Shown: positions 17,726-26,614, numbered from the stretch's first letter. The stretch: DNA of 64,000 nt from an uncultured Salinisphaerales bacterium (GCA_913055805.1 CAJXLF010000003.1:124001-188000), one strand, 5' to 3'. Numbers and translations are program-made. Notes: a model not told the origin generated them from the sequence alone.

Positions 17726-19570
17726 GTGAGCAACCTCATCCTGGGCATTTCCGCCTATTATCACGACAGTGCTGCGGCTCTTGTGCGAGATGGCAAAATC
17801 ATAGCCGCCGCCCAGGAAGAACGCTTTACCCGCAAAAAGCATGATGCCGCCTTCCCGGCAAAAGCCATAGGCTACTGCCTTGAGGAAGCCGGCATAACAC
17901 TAGCTGATGTGGATTATGTCGTGTTCTACGACAAGCCTCTGGTGAAATTCGAGCGCCTGCTGGAAACCTATCTCGGATTCACTCCCAAAGGATTTCGTTC
18001 CTTCCTGACCGCCATGCCGATCTGGCTCAAGGAGAAGCTGTACCTGAAAAAGACCCTGAAGCAGGAATTAAGCCAGCTCAGCGGTCTTAAGGAAAGCCAA
18101 CTGCCCAAGCTGATGTTTACCGAACATCACCAGGCACATGCCGCATCCGCCTTCTTCCCCAGCCCCTTCGAAAAAGCCGCCGTAATGTGTCTGGACGGCG
18201 TAGGGGAATGGGCTACCAGTTCAGTGTGGCTTGGGGAAGGCAATCGCATCTCTCCGCTTTGGGAAATCCATTTCCCTCACTCCCTGGGCCTGTTGTATTC
18301 GGCGTTCACCTATTACACCGGATTCAAAGTCAACTCGGGGGAATACAAGTTAATGGGCCTGGCGCCCTACGGGGAGCCGAAGTATGTTGACCTGATTCTG
18401 GAGAATCTTGTTGATATCAAGGACGACGGCAGCTTTCGCCTTGATATGCGCTATTTCAACTACGCCACGGGCCTGACCATGACCTCTGCCCGTTTTCATG
18501 ACTTATTCGGCGGCCCACCCAGAAAACCGGAATCCGAAATCACCCAGCGCGAAATGGACCTGGCCCGCTCCATCCAGGTGGTTACCGAAGAAATAGTGCT
18601 GAAGCTGGCGCAGGCAGTACAGCGGGAATTGAACGTGGATTATCTGTGTCTGGCCGGCGGAGTGGCTCTCAACTGTGTTGCGAACGGCCGGTTACTGCGT
18701 GAAGGCCCTTTCAAAGATATCTGGATTCAGCCGGCCGCCGGTGATGCCGGAGGCGCAATCGGCGCTGCCCTGGCGATCTGGCATGAATACCTGGAAATGC
18801 CACGTCAACCGTCTCCGCAGGACAGCATGCAGGGCAGCTACCTGGGACCGCGCTATTCGAGTGCCGAAATCGTTACTTACCTTGAAGGGGAAGGCGTTCC
18901 CTATCATCTGCTTGAAGAAGAAAGCTTTTCCGACAAAATTGCGGAAATCCTGGCTGCAGACAAAGTGGTTGGCTGGTTTCAGGGGCGCATGGAGTTCGGC
19001 CCCCGCGCCCTGGGCGGTCGCTCCATCATCGGTGATCCGCGCTCACGCGACATGCAGTCCGTGATGAACCTCAAAATCAAATACCGCGAGTCGTTCCGGC
19101 CATTCGCCCCGGCGATCAAGGCCGAGCGCGTTTCCGAATGGTTTGTACATGATCGCGCCAGCCCCTACATGCTCATCGTAGCGCCAGTCGTAGAAGGTAA
19201 GCGCATTGCGATGACAGGTGAACAGCAACAGTTGTTCGGGGTGGACAAGCTCAAGGTGCCGCGTTCCGAGATTCCGGCAGTAACACATGTCGACTATTCA
19301 GCCCGCCTGCAAACTGTGCATGCCGAAACCAATCCGCGTTTCCACGCCCTGCTGGAGAGCTTTGAACGCCAAACCGGTTGCCCGATTCTGGTCAATACCT
19401 CGTTTAATGTGCGGGGCGAACCCATTGTCAGCACTCCGGAAGATGCCTACCGCTGTTTCATGCGGACGGAGATGGACTGCCTGGTAATGGAAAATGTGCT
19501 ACTGCACAAGCACGAACAACCCGCCTGGCAGGACAGTGGCGACTGGCGTCGGGAATTCGAACTGGACTGA
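17726..19570 (+). CDS. NodU/CmcH-family carbamoyltransferase
   Basis: A 614-residue O-carbamoyltransferase that moves carbamoyl from carbamoyl phosphate, through a carbamoyl-adenylate, to a hydroxyl of a glycan or metabolite. The N-terminal Kae1-like domain shows ILGISAYYHDSAAALVRDG and the metal-binding TEHHQAHAASAFF (about 133-145). The C-terminal part has MEFGPRALGGRSIIGDPR (about 422-440) and ILVNTSFNVRGEPIV, both diagnostic. The start is GTG. It leads a tight run with the SxtJ-like and DUF5989 membrane proteins, as in many surface-glycan and saxitoxin-type clusters. Confidence 0.94.
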   Translation: MSNLILGISAYYHDSAAALVRDGKIIAAAQEERFTRKKHDAAFPAKAIGYCLEEAGITLADVDYVVFYDKPLVKFERLLETYLGFTPKGFRSFLTAMPIWLKEKLYLKKTLKQELSQLSGLKESQLPKLMFTEHHQAHAASAFFPSPFEKAAVMCLDGVGEWATSSVWLGEGNRISPLWEIHFPHSLGLLYSAFTYYTGFKVNSGEYKLMGLAPYGEPKYVDLILENLVDIKDDGSFRLDMRYFNYATGLTMTSARFHDLFGGPPRKPESEITQREMDLARSIQVVTEEIVLKLAQAVQRELNVDYLCLAGGVALNCVANGRLLREGPFKDIWIQPAAGDAGGAIGAALAIWHEYLEMPRQPSPQDSMQGSYLGPRYSSAEIVTYLEGEGVPYHLLEEESFSDKIAEILAADKVVGWFQGRMEFGPRALGGRSIIGDPRSRDMQSVMNLKIKYRESFRPFAPAIKAERVSEWFVHDRASPYMLIVAPVVEGKRIAMTGEQQQLFGVDKLKVPRSEIPAVTHVDYSARLQTVHAETNPRFHALLESFERQTGCPILVNTSFNVRGEPIVSTPEDAYRCFMRTEMDCLVMENVLLHKHEQPAWQDSGDWRREFELD

Positions 19571-19572
19571 TA

Positions 19573-19983
19573 ATGCCCATGACTGCGAAAAACTCAATCG
19601 ACAAAAGCACCCTGCGGAGTTTCGGCCTGATCTTCGCAGGCATCGTGCTGGTTCTGTTCGGACTCTTCCTGCCCTGGCTCCTGAGCCGGGACTGGCCGCT
19701 CTGGCCATGGTATGTCAGCGGTGTCGTTCTGCTGCCGGCCCTGCTGGCACCGGCGTTACTTCGTCCCCTGTACATCGTCTGGATGAAGTTCGGGGATGTC
19801 ATGGGGTGGATCAACACCCGCTTGATACTGGGGATACTGTTTTACGGGATCATGTTACCGATCGGCCTGATCATGAAACTGTTCGGCAAGAACCCCTTGC
19901 ATCTCAAGGCCGATCCAGAGGCGGATAGCTATCGAATCAAACGCTCCCGCCCGGACCGACAACACATGGAGAAACCCTACTAA
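19573..19983 (+). CDS. SxtJ-like membrane protein
   Basis: A 136-residue protein with three hydrophobic segments (about 17-38, 45-66 and 78-101) and a basic cytosolic tail. It starts 3 bp after the carbamoyltransferase stop. Its size, topology and position match the SxtJ family that accompanies carbamoyltransferases; biochemical function is unknown. ATG 19579 is an alternative start. Its stop overlaps the next start (TAATG). Confidence 0.8.
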   Translation: MPMTAKNSIDKSTLRSFGLIFAGIVLVLFGLFLPWLLSRDWPLWPWYVSGVVLLPALLAPALLRPLYIVWMKFGDVMGWINTRLILGILFYGIMLPIGLIMKLFGKNPLHLKADPEADSYRIKRSRPDRQHMEKPY

Positions 19984-20135
19984 TGTGGGAATTGCTTAAA
20001 GACTTGGCCGGCTTTATGGCCGCCCGCAAGAAATTCTGGCTGTTGCCGCTGATGGTGGTCATGGTGTTGTTGGGCGCGCTCATTGTCCTGGGACAGGGTT
20101 CTGCTGTCGCTCCATTCATATACACGCTATTTTGA
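19983..20135 (+). CDS. DUF5989-type 50-residue membrane protein
   Basis: Begins at the ATG of the TAATG overlap with the SxtJ-like gene: MWELLKDLAGFMAARKKFWL, then a single membrane span rich in V, L and M, ending FIYTLF. A tiny protein of this form (DUF5989) habitually follows SxtJ and carbamoyltransferase genes, so the call rests mainly on context and the FMxxRKKFWLLP motif. It is coupled translationally to its upstream neighbour. Confidence 0.82.
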   Translation: MWELLKDLAGFMAARKKFWLLPLMVVMVLLGALIVLGQGSAVAPFIYTLF

Positions 20136-20154
20136 TCACGCCCGCGTCATGCAC

Positions 20155-21645
20155 CTACCGTGCCTGGTTACCTGACATAAGCGGCGCCAGATAACGCTCG
20201 ACCTCCCCGGCCACCACCTGGTTACCCTCGGGCGTCCAGTGTTGATCATAGCTGTAGTAGGTCTGCTTACCGGCGCCGGTTGCACGAATCAGGGCCGGCG
20301 TCAGATCCAGACAATGCTGTCCGGCATCCCCGCACCACTGCATGAACACCTCGTTCTGACCGTTCAAGCGTTCATAGAGCTGCTGCTTGAACACCTCCGG
20401 CTCCGGCAAAGACCTGCTTTTGTAACTTGCAAAGTTCCATAACTGGTGGGCCGGCACGCGGTCCTCGATCAGCGGCATTACGACTCGGGGCTTGCTGGGC
20501 GCATAGAGGAATACCGGCACAATGCCGTTTTCCTCGCACAGGGAGATGAAAGCTTCCAGAATGGAGCGTGTGGAGTGCCACGCTGCAGAAGCCGCAAAGC
20601 CGTCGCTATCCTGATTCAGGTACAGCAACCGCCTGGGCTTGAAGCTGTAGTGAGCGACACTGCCAGCCGTTTCCACCCTGACCGGCATGAATCCCAGCTT
20701 TTCCTCATAGCCCGGGACTCGCCGGTCGGCATTAATCGGTTGAAGAACAGCACTTGAGAAACGCCGCAAGCCAGCCTTGACAGGTGAGCGCTTGTAAGCA
20801 TTGGACAGATGCTCATCCAGCTTCTCCCAACGGCTTGCCTGCGGTACCGGAGCCGCTTCATCCGCTACGGTCTTAACGTTATCCGCCAACGGCACGGCCA
20901 CTTCAGGCTTGAAGTCGTTGCCCGCGTATAACATGACCAGGGCGATGCGGGGTTTTAAATCCAGCGCATAATGATTGAAGTTGTTGTAGTAGGTTCTCGG
21001 CCCGGAGCCGGAAACACCAAGGTTATAGATGGAACGGCTGATACTGTTACTGAGCAGTTCAGTCCAGACTTGCCCATCTGATACATGCGAACCAGCTACA
21101 AAAGAATCGCCAACAGCGACGATGTCATAGCTATCCAGTACGGAAGTGTTTCTGAACCCGTTACGGTCGGATGTCAGTACGATGGGGACATCGCCGTAAC
21201 CGGCAGGTCGGCCGGGGTAGGAACGCGCGGTGGCTGGTTCATCACTATATACCAGCTCATAAACCTCATTGGGCGGCCGGTGGCGCAGAATACCGGCCGC
21301 CTGGACCGACTCGCCATCTTTTTCATTGTCCGCCGCATGTTCAACATATCGCGCCGGACCGCCGATAAAACTCGACAGATAAACCACCACCAGCAACGCC
21401 ACCAATGTCGATGCCGCGGCCAAGACAAAGTTCCCCAGAGCACTACGCAGCGACACAGCCGACCATAGGGCTGCCGCCAATCCCCACAATAGCAGGGTCA
21501 ACACAAAGAGGGCCGCGAAATGGCCTTCCGAGTAGCGCCCCAGCAGTATCCGGTCCTGCTTGATAATCAGCTCGGCGATATCGCTTTCTGTCGCCCATAA
21601 CGCCAAACCAAGAACGAAAAGCAATAACGCAACGGCACGCCTCAA
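20155..21645 (-). CDS. Membrane-anchored SGNH/AlgX-like hydrolase
   Basis: A 496-residue protein with two or three N-terminal membrane spans (first 100 residues) and a periplasmic SGNH domain. The nucleophile block is AVGDSFVAGSHV (about 177-188), the glycine and asparagine blocks are LGVSGSGP and YAGND, and the catalytic Asp/His is YDQHWTPEGN near 470. Such proteins add or remove acyl groups on surface glycans. The start is TTG at 21645 with GGGAGG 6 nt upstream. It converges on the carbamoyltransferase operon, whereas homologues often follow it in the same direction. Confidence 0.85.
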   Translation of the reverse strand: MRRAVALLLFVLGLALWATESDIAELIIKQDRILLGRYSEGHFAALFVLTLLLWGLAAALWSAVSLRSALGNFVLAAASTLVALLVVVYLSSFIGGPARYVEHAADNEKDGESVQAAGILRHRPPNEVYELVYSDEPATARSYPGRPAGYGDVPIVLTSDRNGFRNTSVLDSYDIVAVGDSFVAGSHVSDGQVWTELLSNSISRSIYNLGVSGSGPRTYYNNFNHYALDLKPRIALVMLYAGNDFKPEVAVPLADNVKTVADEAAPVPQASRWEKLDEHLSNAYKRSPVKAGLRRFSSAVLQPINADRRVPGYEEKLGFMPVRVETAGSVAHYSFKPRRLLYLNQDSDGFAASAAWHSTRSILEAFISLCEENGIVPVFLYAPSKPRVVMPLIEDRVPAHQLWNFASYKSRSLPEPEVFKQQLYERLNGQNEVFMQWCGDAGQHCLDLTPALIRATGAGKQTYYSYDQHWTPEGNQVVAGEVERYLAPLMSGNQAR

Positions 21646-21734
21646 GATAACCTCCCACCATTTCCTAATTGTGAACGTTGGCTGTTGGTGCTGAACATTC
21701 TGCCTGCAGCATCAAGCCTGTATCAGCAGGTATT

Positions 21735-21844
21735 CTACAGTATCGTAGCCACGCGCCCCGGATGATCCAGTGGCAGTCCCTGCACGTAACGCGCGAGATA
21801 CTCAACAAAAGCCGGAGCTTGGGTGATCCATAGCGGTCAAGATA
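21735..21844 (-). pseudogene. C-terminal remnant of a LysR-type regulator
   Basis: On the minus strand this encodes YLDRYGSP, then after a 1-nt frame shift APAFVEYLARYVQGLPL and a TAG at 21735-21737. It resembles the end of the adjacent LysR protein (YLQNRYGSPKIKAFVEYITEY). About 36 codons remain. It directly abuts the HAD remnant. Confidence 0.7.
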
Positions 21845-21952
21845 TCCCCCGATACCACGCATCACCCGCACAAGCCGGATGCCGTAGTGGACAATTTCCC
21901 CGATCTTGTGGAACTGATCAAGCGCTTCCTGCGGGTGACCGTGCCGGTTTAA
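21842..21952 (+). pseudogene. C-terminal remnant of the HAD hydrolase
   Basis: 36 codons plus TAA encode a close copy of the last residues of the HAD protein at 16867-17685; shared stretches include HPHKPDAVVDNFP and KRFLRVTVP, about 28 of 36 identical. No start or catalytic motifs remain. Its stop overlaps that of the convergent LysR gene in a TTAA. Confidence 0.82.
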
Positions 21953-22878
21953 CGGCCCTTGTCACCCTTGCCACAGCCCAGCGTCTCCAGCTGCAGTCTG
22001 CGCGCGTACTCGGTGATGTATTCCACAAAAGCCTTGATCTTGGGCGAGCCGTAGCGGTTCTGCAGATACACCGCATATAACTTGGCCTCCCCAAAGCCCT
22101 GATATCCCGGCAACGCACATTGCAGCTTGCCGCTGGTCAGCTCCGAAGCCACTGCATAAGTAGGCAACAACGCCAGCCCGATGCCTGCCAATGCCAACTG
22201 ACGCAGGGCATCCACGCTATTGACCTGAACCGGGCTCTGGATATCAACCTCCACGCGTTGCTGCCCCTCCCGGAATATCCATTTCTGCGCCAGCGGCTCG
22301 GGATAGTTGAGGCAGATATGACGCTGCAGATCTTCCAGCCTTTCGGGCCGTCCATGCTTGTGAAAGTATGCGGGCGAACCCATGACACGGAAATTGATGG
22401 GCGACAGATAACGCGCCACCAGATGCTCGGACGGTTCGCCGGTAATGCGCAGCGCCATGTCATAACCCTCTTCCACCAGATCAACCAGCCGATCCCCGGC
22501 AACCAGCTCCAGTTCGAGCATGGGATATTGCTCCAGGAACCCGGGGATCATGGGCGTCAGCAGGGAATTGATGATGGAGCTGGTAGTGCTGATACGCAGG
22601 CGCCCCTGGGGTTCGGCCTGCAGGCTGGCCACCGCCTCTTCGGACTGCTCCAGCTCCTCCACGATGCGGGCGCAGTGCTCATGAAAGGCCGTACCCGCCT
22701 CGGTGAGGGAGAGGCTGCGCGTACTGCGATTGAGCAGACGCACGCCCATTTCGGACTCAAGTTTGGAGATATGCTTGCTCACCACAGACGGCGCCAGTTT
22801 CAGGCGCTCTGCGGCACCGACGAAACTCCCGGCTTTCACCACATGGGCGAAAGTGACCATATATCGGACTTTTTCCAC
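21949..22878 (-). CDS. LysR-type transcriptional regulator
   Basis: A 309-residue LTTR. The N-terminal winged helix is clear (FVGAAERLKLAPSVVSKHISKLESEMGVRLLNRSTRSLSLTEAG split over residues 18-62), followed by a linker and a substrate-binding domain (about 90-290). The HTH and hinge resemble the CrgA/DmlR-like group. It is divergent from the operon at 22984-24516, and the palindrome at 22889-22907 lies between them, so it probably controls that operon and itself. The inducer is unknown. Confidence 0.93.
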   Translation of the reverse strand: MEKVRYMVTFAHVVKAGSFVGAAERLKLAPSVVSKHISKLESEMGVRLLNRSTRSLSLTEAGTAFHEHCARIVEELEQSEEAVASLQAEPQGRLRISTTSSIINSLLTPMIPGFLEQYPMLELELVAGDRLVDLVEEGYDMALRITGEPSEHLVARYLSPINFRVMGSPAYFHKHGRPERLEDLQRHICLNYPEPLAQKWIFREGQQRVEVDIQSPVQVNSVDALRQLALAGIGLALLPTYAVASELTSGKLQCALPGYQGFGEAKLYAVYLQNRYGSPKIKAFVEYITEYARRLQLETLGCGKGDKGR

Positions 22879-22888
22879 ACCGCCTCAC

Positions 22889-22907
22889 TATTTCCATAAT
22901 GGAAATA
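22889..22907. promoter_or_regulatory. Palindromic LysR operator
   Basis: TATTTCCATAATGGAAATA is a perfect 9-bp-arm palindrome around one A and contains the T-N11-A LTTR core. It lies 11 bp upstream of the LysR start, between the regulator and the divergent operon. Confidence 0.75.
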
Positions 22908-22983
22908 ATAATATTCCAATAACCACATTTATCTGTGTTTTGATGAAGAATAGTCTAGCTGCAAACTCACACAGGAGCCAAAC

Positions 22984-23259
22984 ATGCAGCTTCTCAAACC
23001 CTCTACAGCTGCTCTCATACTGATTGCAGCCCTGGCCGCTCAGCCGGCAATGGCCGACAAGGCAGTCGCAAGCATCGCAGCCCCCGTGTTGCCTCTGGCC
23101 GCCAGCGGCATGATCTCGGCCAGTGAATTCCCCGGAGCTATCAGCCCGGATGGGGAAAACGAAAACCGCCGGCGCTTTGAACAGCGGCAACAGGAACACC
23201 GCGTCATGAAACGGCGGATCATGGAATTCGCCATGCCCGCCATGACGTTCGCCCCCTGA
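22984..23259 (+). CDS. Small secreted protein of unknown function
   Basis: A 91-residue protein with a signal peptide (MQLLKPSTAALILIAALAA... cleaved near AMA-DK, residue 24). The mature part is about 65 residues and ends in a charged helix rich in R, Q and E. AGGAG lies 7 nt before the ATG. It is the first gene of the unit divergent from LysR and probably its main target. No family is recognised. Confidence 0.7.
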   Translation: MQLLKPSTAALILIAALAAQPAMADKAVASIAAPVLPLAASGMISASEFPGAISPDGENENRRRFEQRQQEHRVMKRRIMEFAMPAMTFAP

Positions 23260-23269
23260 GACGACCACC

Positions 23270-24109
23270 ATGAACAGCATGAATCTGATCCGGATCGCCA
23301 ATCGCGTCGGCGGCCGCCTCGCTCCGGGCCTGACGGCCCGGGTAGCGCGGCGTATGCTGATGACACCCCGACGGTTGCCGACCCGCCCCTGGGAGCAGGC
23401 CGCCATTAATGCCGGCGAGCGCTTCACCCTGCAAAACGGACTCTCGGCCATCAGCTGGGGCAGCAAGGGGCCTGTCGTACTCTGCCTGCACGGCTGGGAA
23501 GGCCGCGCCTCGCAATTCGCCTGTTTTGCGCCACGGTTGGTGGAAATTGGATACCGGGTCATTGCCGTGGACGCACCGGCGCATGGACGCTCACCCGGCA
23601 AGGAAGCCAACCCGCTGGTATTCATGCAGGGGTTGCTGGAAGCCGGAAAAGAACTCGGCCCTCTGGCCATGGTAATCGGGCATTCCATGGGCGCCGGCGC
23701 CGCAGCACTGGCGATCAGCCGCGGCTTGAATGTGCGTGCGGCTGTACTCATCGCCGGCCCCTCGGGCCTGCGGGGCGTGCTGCAGCGATTTGCCGGTTTT
23801 GTCGGCCTGCCTGCCGCAGCACGCGAACGCTTTTTCAGCATTGTGGAAGAACATACCGGCGCACCACTGGAGACAGTGGAAATCAGCCAGCTTGCCAGCG
23901 ACTTCCGTATCCCCGGTCTCATTATCCATGACCAGGACGACGTGATGATGCCGTTCGCGGAGGCGCAGGAAAATGCCCGGTACTGGCCCGGTGCCAAGCT
24001 GTTCGCCACGAAAGGACTGGGACATAACCGGATACTGCGGGATGCAGAGGTCGTGAGCACCGTGGTCAGCTTCGCCAGGTTTGCGATTCCCTACAGGCGT
24101 GCGGCTTAA
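23270..24109 (+). CDS. Alpha/beta hydrolase
   Basis: A 279-residue hydrolase with LCLHGWEGRASQF (oxyanion hole), the nucleophile in VIGHSMGAGAA (about 141-151), a candidate acid in IIHDQDDVMMP (about 220-230) and the histidine in GLGHNRIL. The substrate is unknown. It follows the secreted protein by 10 bp and overlaps the MAPEG gene by one base (TAATG), so it is part of the LysR-linked operon. Confidence 0.9.
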   Translation: MNSMNLIRIANRVGGRLAPGLTARVARRMLMTPRRLPTRPWEQAAINAGERFTLQNGLSAISWGSKGPVVLCLHGWEGRASQFACFAPRLVEIGYRVIAVDAPAHGRSPGKEANPLVFMQGLLEAGKELGPLAMVIGHSMGAGAAALAISRGLNVRAAVLIAGPSGLRGVLQRFAGFVGLPAAARERFFSIVEEHTGAPLETVEISQLASDFRIPGLIIHDQDDVMMPFAEAQENARYWPGAKLFATKGLGHNRILRDAEVVSTVVSFARFAIPYRRAA

Positions 24110-24516
24110 TGAGCAGCATGGATAACTACTTCTGGTTTATCACTCTGGTCGGGCTGAACGGATTTCTCATTCTGTTTCTGGCCCTGCACGTCTCCCGGCT
24201 CCGGATCGTAAAGCGCATCGCCTATGGCGATGGCGGCGATACGGATATGAATCAGGCCATCCGGGCACATGCCAATGCGCTGGAGCATGTCACCATTTTC
24301 TGCCTGGTCGTGCTGGCCATGTCCCTGGCCGGCAGCAGCAGTACGTTATTGGCCATCCTGGTGTTGTCTTTCACGCTCAGTCGCTGCATTCACGGCTACG
24401 GCATGATCGGCCGCAATTTCACTGCCCGCCGTGCGGGCGCCGGCATCACCTATGTCTGTGAACTTGCCGCCTTGCTGACCCTGTTCGCGCAGCTGCCGGC
24501 GCTGTGGCCCCACTGA
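24109..24516 (+). CDS. MAPEG-family membrane protein
   Basis: A 135-residue four-span inner-membrane protein. RAHANALEHVTIF is the MAPEG signature of glutathione-dependent membrane enzymes. Bacterial members of this branch are mostly uncharacterised. Translationally coupled to the hydrolase upstream; last gene of the unit. Confidence 0.85.
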   Translation: MSSMDNYFWFITLVGLNGFLILFLALHVSRLRIVKRIAYGDGGDTDMNQAIRAHANALEHVTIFCLVVLAMSLAGSSSTLLAILVLSFTLSRCIHGYGMIGRNFTARRAGAGITYVCELAALLTLFAQLPALWPH

Positions 24517-24536
24517 AAACGACCTGCTGAAACCAC

Positions 24537-25982
24537 TCAGGCAACATCGCGCCTGCCACGGCCACCCTTGTTGCGCACCAGTTTGGGCCGATAGCAGCTC
24601 TCCAGTTCTTCCAGCGCCTCAAGGGTATACACGGCCAGGCGCTGGATATGTGGCGCGGTCTTGTTACAAGCCGTGTAGCCGATATTCAGCGTGTCCTGAT
24701 AGGACATCACTGTAATGTTCATACCCTGACCGTGGGTAACAATAGACAGCGGATACATGGCTTCCAGCCGGGCGCCGTTGAAGTACAGCGTCCGGGACGG
24801 CCCCGGCACGTTGGATATCACCACATTGAAAATGGGCCGTCCGCGCCCGCTCATACCGGTCACCAACTGCAGGATATAGGGCATCATCAGAATCAGGGTG
24901 TACTCGGTGAAGGCGGCGTGCTCCAGCTGCTGGACGTTCTGCTTGGCGGCCGTGGTGGAGGCGTGAATCGCCTCCAGACGCTTGCGCGGATTGTCGATGT
25001 CCGTGGCCAGACTGGCCAGAATGAAGGTGACCTGAATCCCCATATCCATATTGCCCTTGGCACGCAGCGACATCGGCAGCCCGGCAATCATCGGCTTTTC
25101 CGGCACAAAGGAAATCTCGCGCAGATACTTGCGCAAGGCCGAGGAACAGAGTTCCAGAAAAACATCATTCACGGTGACACCGGCACGTTGCGCGATCTCC
25201 TTGATGCGCGGCAGCGGCAACTGCTGGGTGGCAAAGCGCCGCTCCGTGGAGATGCGTCCGTTGAGACGGGTCCTGGGCGCGGCAAAGGGGGTCTTGAGGC
25301 TGCTCTGTCGTTTGCCCAGCGCGGCCTTTGCCAGGCCGGAAAAAGCGCCATACAGGCCCGGCAGGGTACGCGCCTGCACCCATGCCTGCCTGAGCAGAAG
25401 ATTGAGCATGCCCTGGTCATGATGATGTGTCGGTTCCAGGTGATCCGGCTGGCCCGTGCCGGGATGCGGCTCCCAGGGTGCAGGCATGTTGCACAGGGAG
25501 GGGTCGGTGCTCAGCATGGCTTGCAGCAACCGCACACCGCCAATGCCATCGATCAGGGCATGATGCATCTTGGTGAACAGGGCGAATCGCCCACCCTCCA
25601 GACCCTCGATGAAATGGCATTCCCAAAGCGGCCGCTCCATATCCAGTTCCAGGCCGTGCAAACGCGATATCAGTGTGCCCAGTTCACGCTGTCCGCCCGG
25701 GTAAGGCAAAGCCCATTGCTGCAGGTGGTGGTTAATATCGAGGTCATTGTCCTCCACCCATGCCGGCAATACGCCCTTCAGCGGTAGCGGTGTTGGCTTG
25801 AGCTTGAGCGAGAAGGGCGGTGCGAACTTTGAGGCCAAACGTAAATCATGCACCAGATCCTGCACGTAACCCGGCTCGGCATCTTCCGGCGGACTGAATA
25901 CCTGCAGACAGCCCACGTGCATGGGGGTGCGGTAGGACTCTACATAAAGAAATGCTGCGTCGAGCGGATTGACTCGTTTCAT
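24537..25982 (-). CDS. Wax ester synthase/diacylglycerol acyltransferase (copy 2)
   Basis: A 481-residue WS/DGAT with active-site motif HHALIDG (about 133-139), PLDAAFLY at the N terminus and VVISNVPGPSRTLYFNGA near 360. It is clearly diverged from copy 1 at 14402, so the two may prefer different acceptors. The start at 25982 (MKRVNPLD) has GGAGGAGG 4 nt upstream; the earlier start at 26030 lacks one. The end is Gly/Arg-rich. A candidate Anr box lies about 57 bp upstream of the start. Confidence 0.94.
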   Translation of the reverse strand: MKRVNPLDAAFLYVESYRTPMHVGCLQVFSPPEDAEPGYVQDLVHDLRLASKFAPPFSLKLKPTPLPLKGVLPAWVEDNDLDINHHLQQWALPYPGGQRELGTLISRLHGLELDMERPLWECHFIEGLEGGRFALFTKMHHALIDGIGGVRLLQAMLSTDPSLCNMPAPWEPHPGTGQPDHLEPTHHHDQGMLNLLLRQAWVQARTLPGLYGAFSGLAKAALGKRQSSLKTPFAAPRTRLNGRISTERRFATQQLPLPRIKEIAQRAGVTVNDVFLELCSSALRKYLREISFVPEKPMIAGLPMSLRAKGNMDMGIQVTFILASLATDIDNPRKRLEAIHASTTAAKQNVQQLEHAAFTEYTLILMMPYILQLVTGMSGRGRPIFNVVISNVPGPSRTLYFNGARLEAMYPLSIVTHGQGMNITVMSYQDTLNIGYTACNKTAPHIQRLAVYTLEALEELESCYRPKLVRNKGGRGRRDVA

Positions 25983-26038
25983 GCCGCCTCCTCCATCCCG
26001 CGGAAACACCAGATTCCCACGGGATGGCATGCGTTGCT

Positions 26039-26052
26039 TTGACTTGCATCAA
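26039..26052. promoter_or_regulatory. Candidate FNR/Anr box upstream of WS/DGAT copy 2
   Basis: TTGACTTGCATCAA matches TTGAT-N4-ATCAA with one mismatch, in the leader region of the minus-strand acyltransferase. It would link storage-lipid synthesis to oxygen supply if functional. Confidence 0.4.
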
Positions 26053-26105
26053 GTTATGAAAGCTAGCGCATGCAAGGGCAATTTCAAGGGCCGGCGGGGC
26101 CGGCT

Positions 26106-26480
26106 TCAGTGCATCAGCGGCAGTGGATGACGCGAGCGTTCAGCCTGCAGATAACACTGGAACACATTGTTGAGCGGTTGCAGCCACCCGGGGCTGCCGG
26201 GCAGTTCGACGTAACCCAACGTACCCATCATGACCACCAGGTCTTCCAGGTGCTGGCGGGCTGCGTCGAAGGCCATGCCGTGCCCCGCACGCCAGTCTTC
26301 ATCATCAGGTTCGACGAAGCGGGTCACCAGTGTCCGGGTCGGGTGGTAAGCCTCCGACTCCGCACGGATGACAAAGATCTTGCCTTCCGCAAAATCTACG
26401 ATCATGCGTACCAGCTTCTGCTTGCCGCCATGTCCGGGCTGGGAAAAGTAGCCTTCATAAACAATGTCTTTGTCATCCAT
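26106..26480 (-). CDS. Conserved hypothetical protein
   Basis: A 124-residue soluble acidic protein without signal or membrane segments. It begins MDDKDIVYEGYFSQPGHGGK and is rich in aromatic and acidic residues. AGGAGG is 5 nt before the ATG. No family is recognised. It is upstream of and co-oriented with the WS/DGAT gene, but the acyltransferase has its own leader. Confidence 0.65.
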   Translation of the reverse strand: MDDKDIVYEGYFSQPGHGGKQKLVRMIVDFAEGKIFVIRAESEAYHPTRTLVTRFVEPDDEDWRAGHGMAFDAARQHLEDLVVMMGTLGYVELPGSPGWLQPLNNVFQCYLQAERSRHPLPLMH

Positions 26481-26614
26481 GGCCGCCTCCTGAACACTGA
26501 CCCTGGAAACGGAGGTTTTATCCTCCTTGCTTGTCAGTTTTCCCGATCAGGTGTCCGGCGTCAGTCAGCAAATTCTGACAATTATTGTAGGCACTAATGT
26601 CATTTTAATGACCG

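Noticed and set aside
21842-21952. A functional small gene
   Set aside because: It has no start codon and is a clear C-terminal fragment of the HAD protein.
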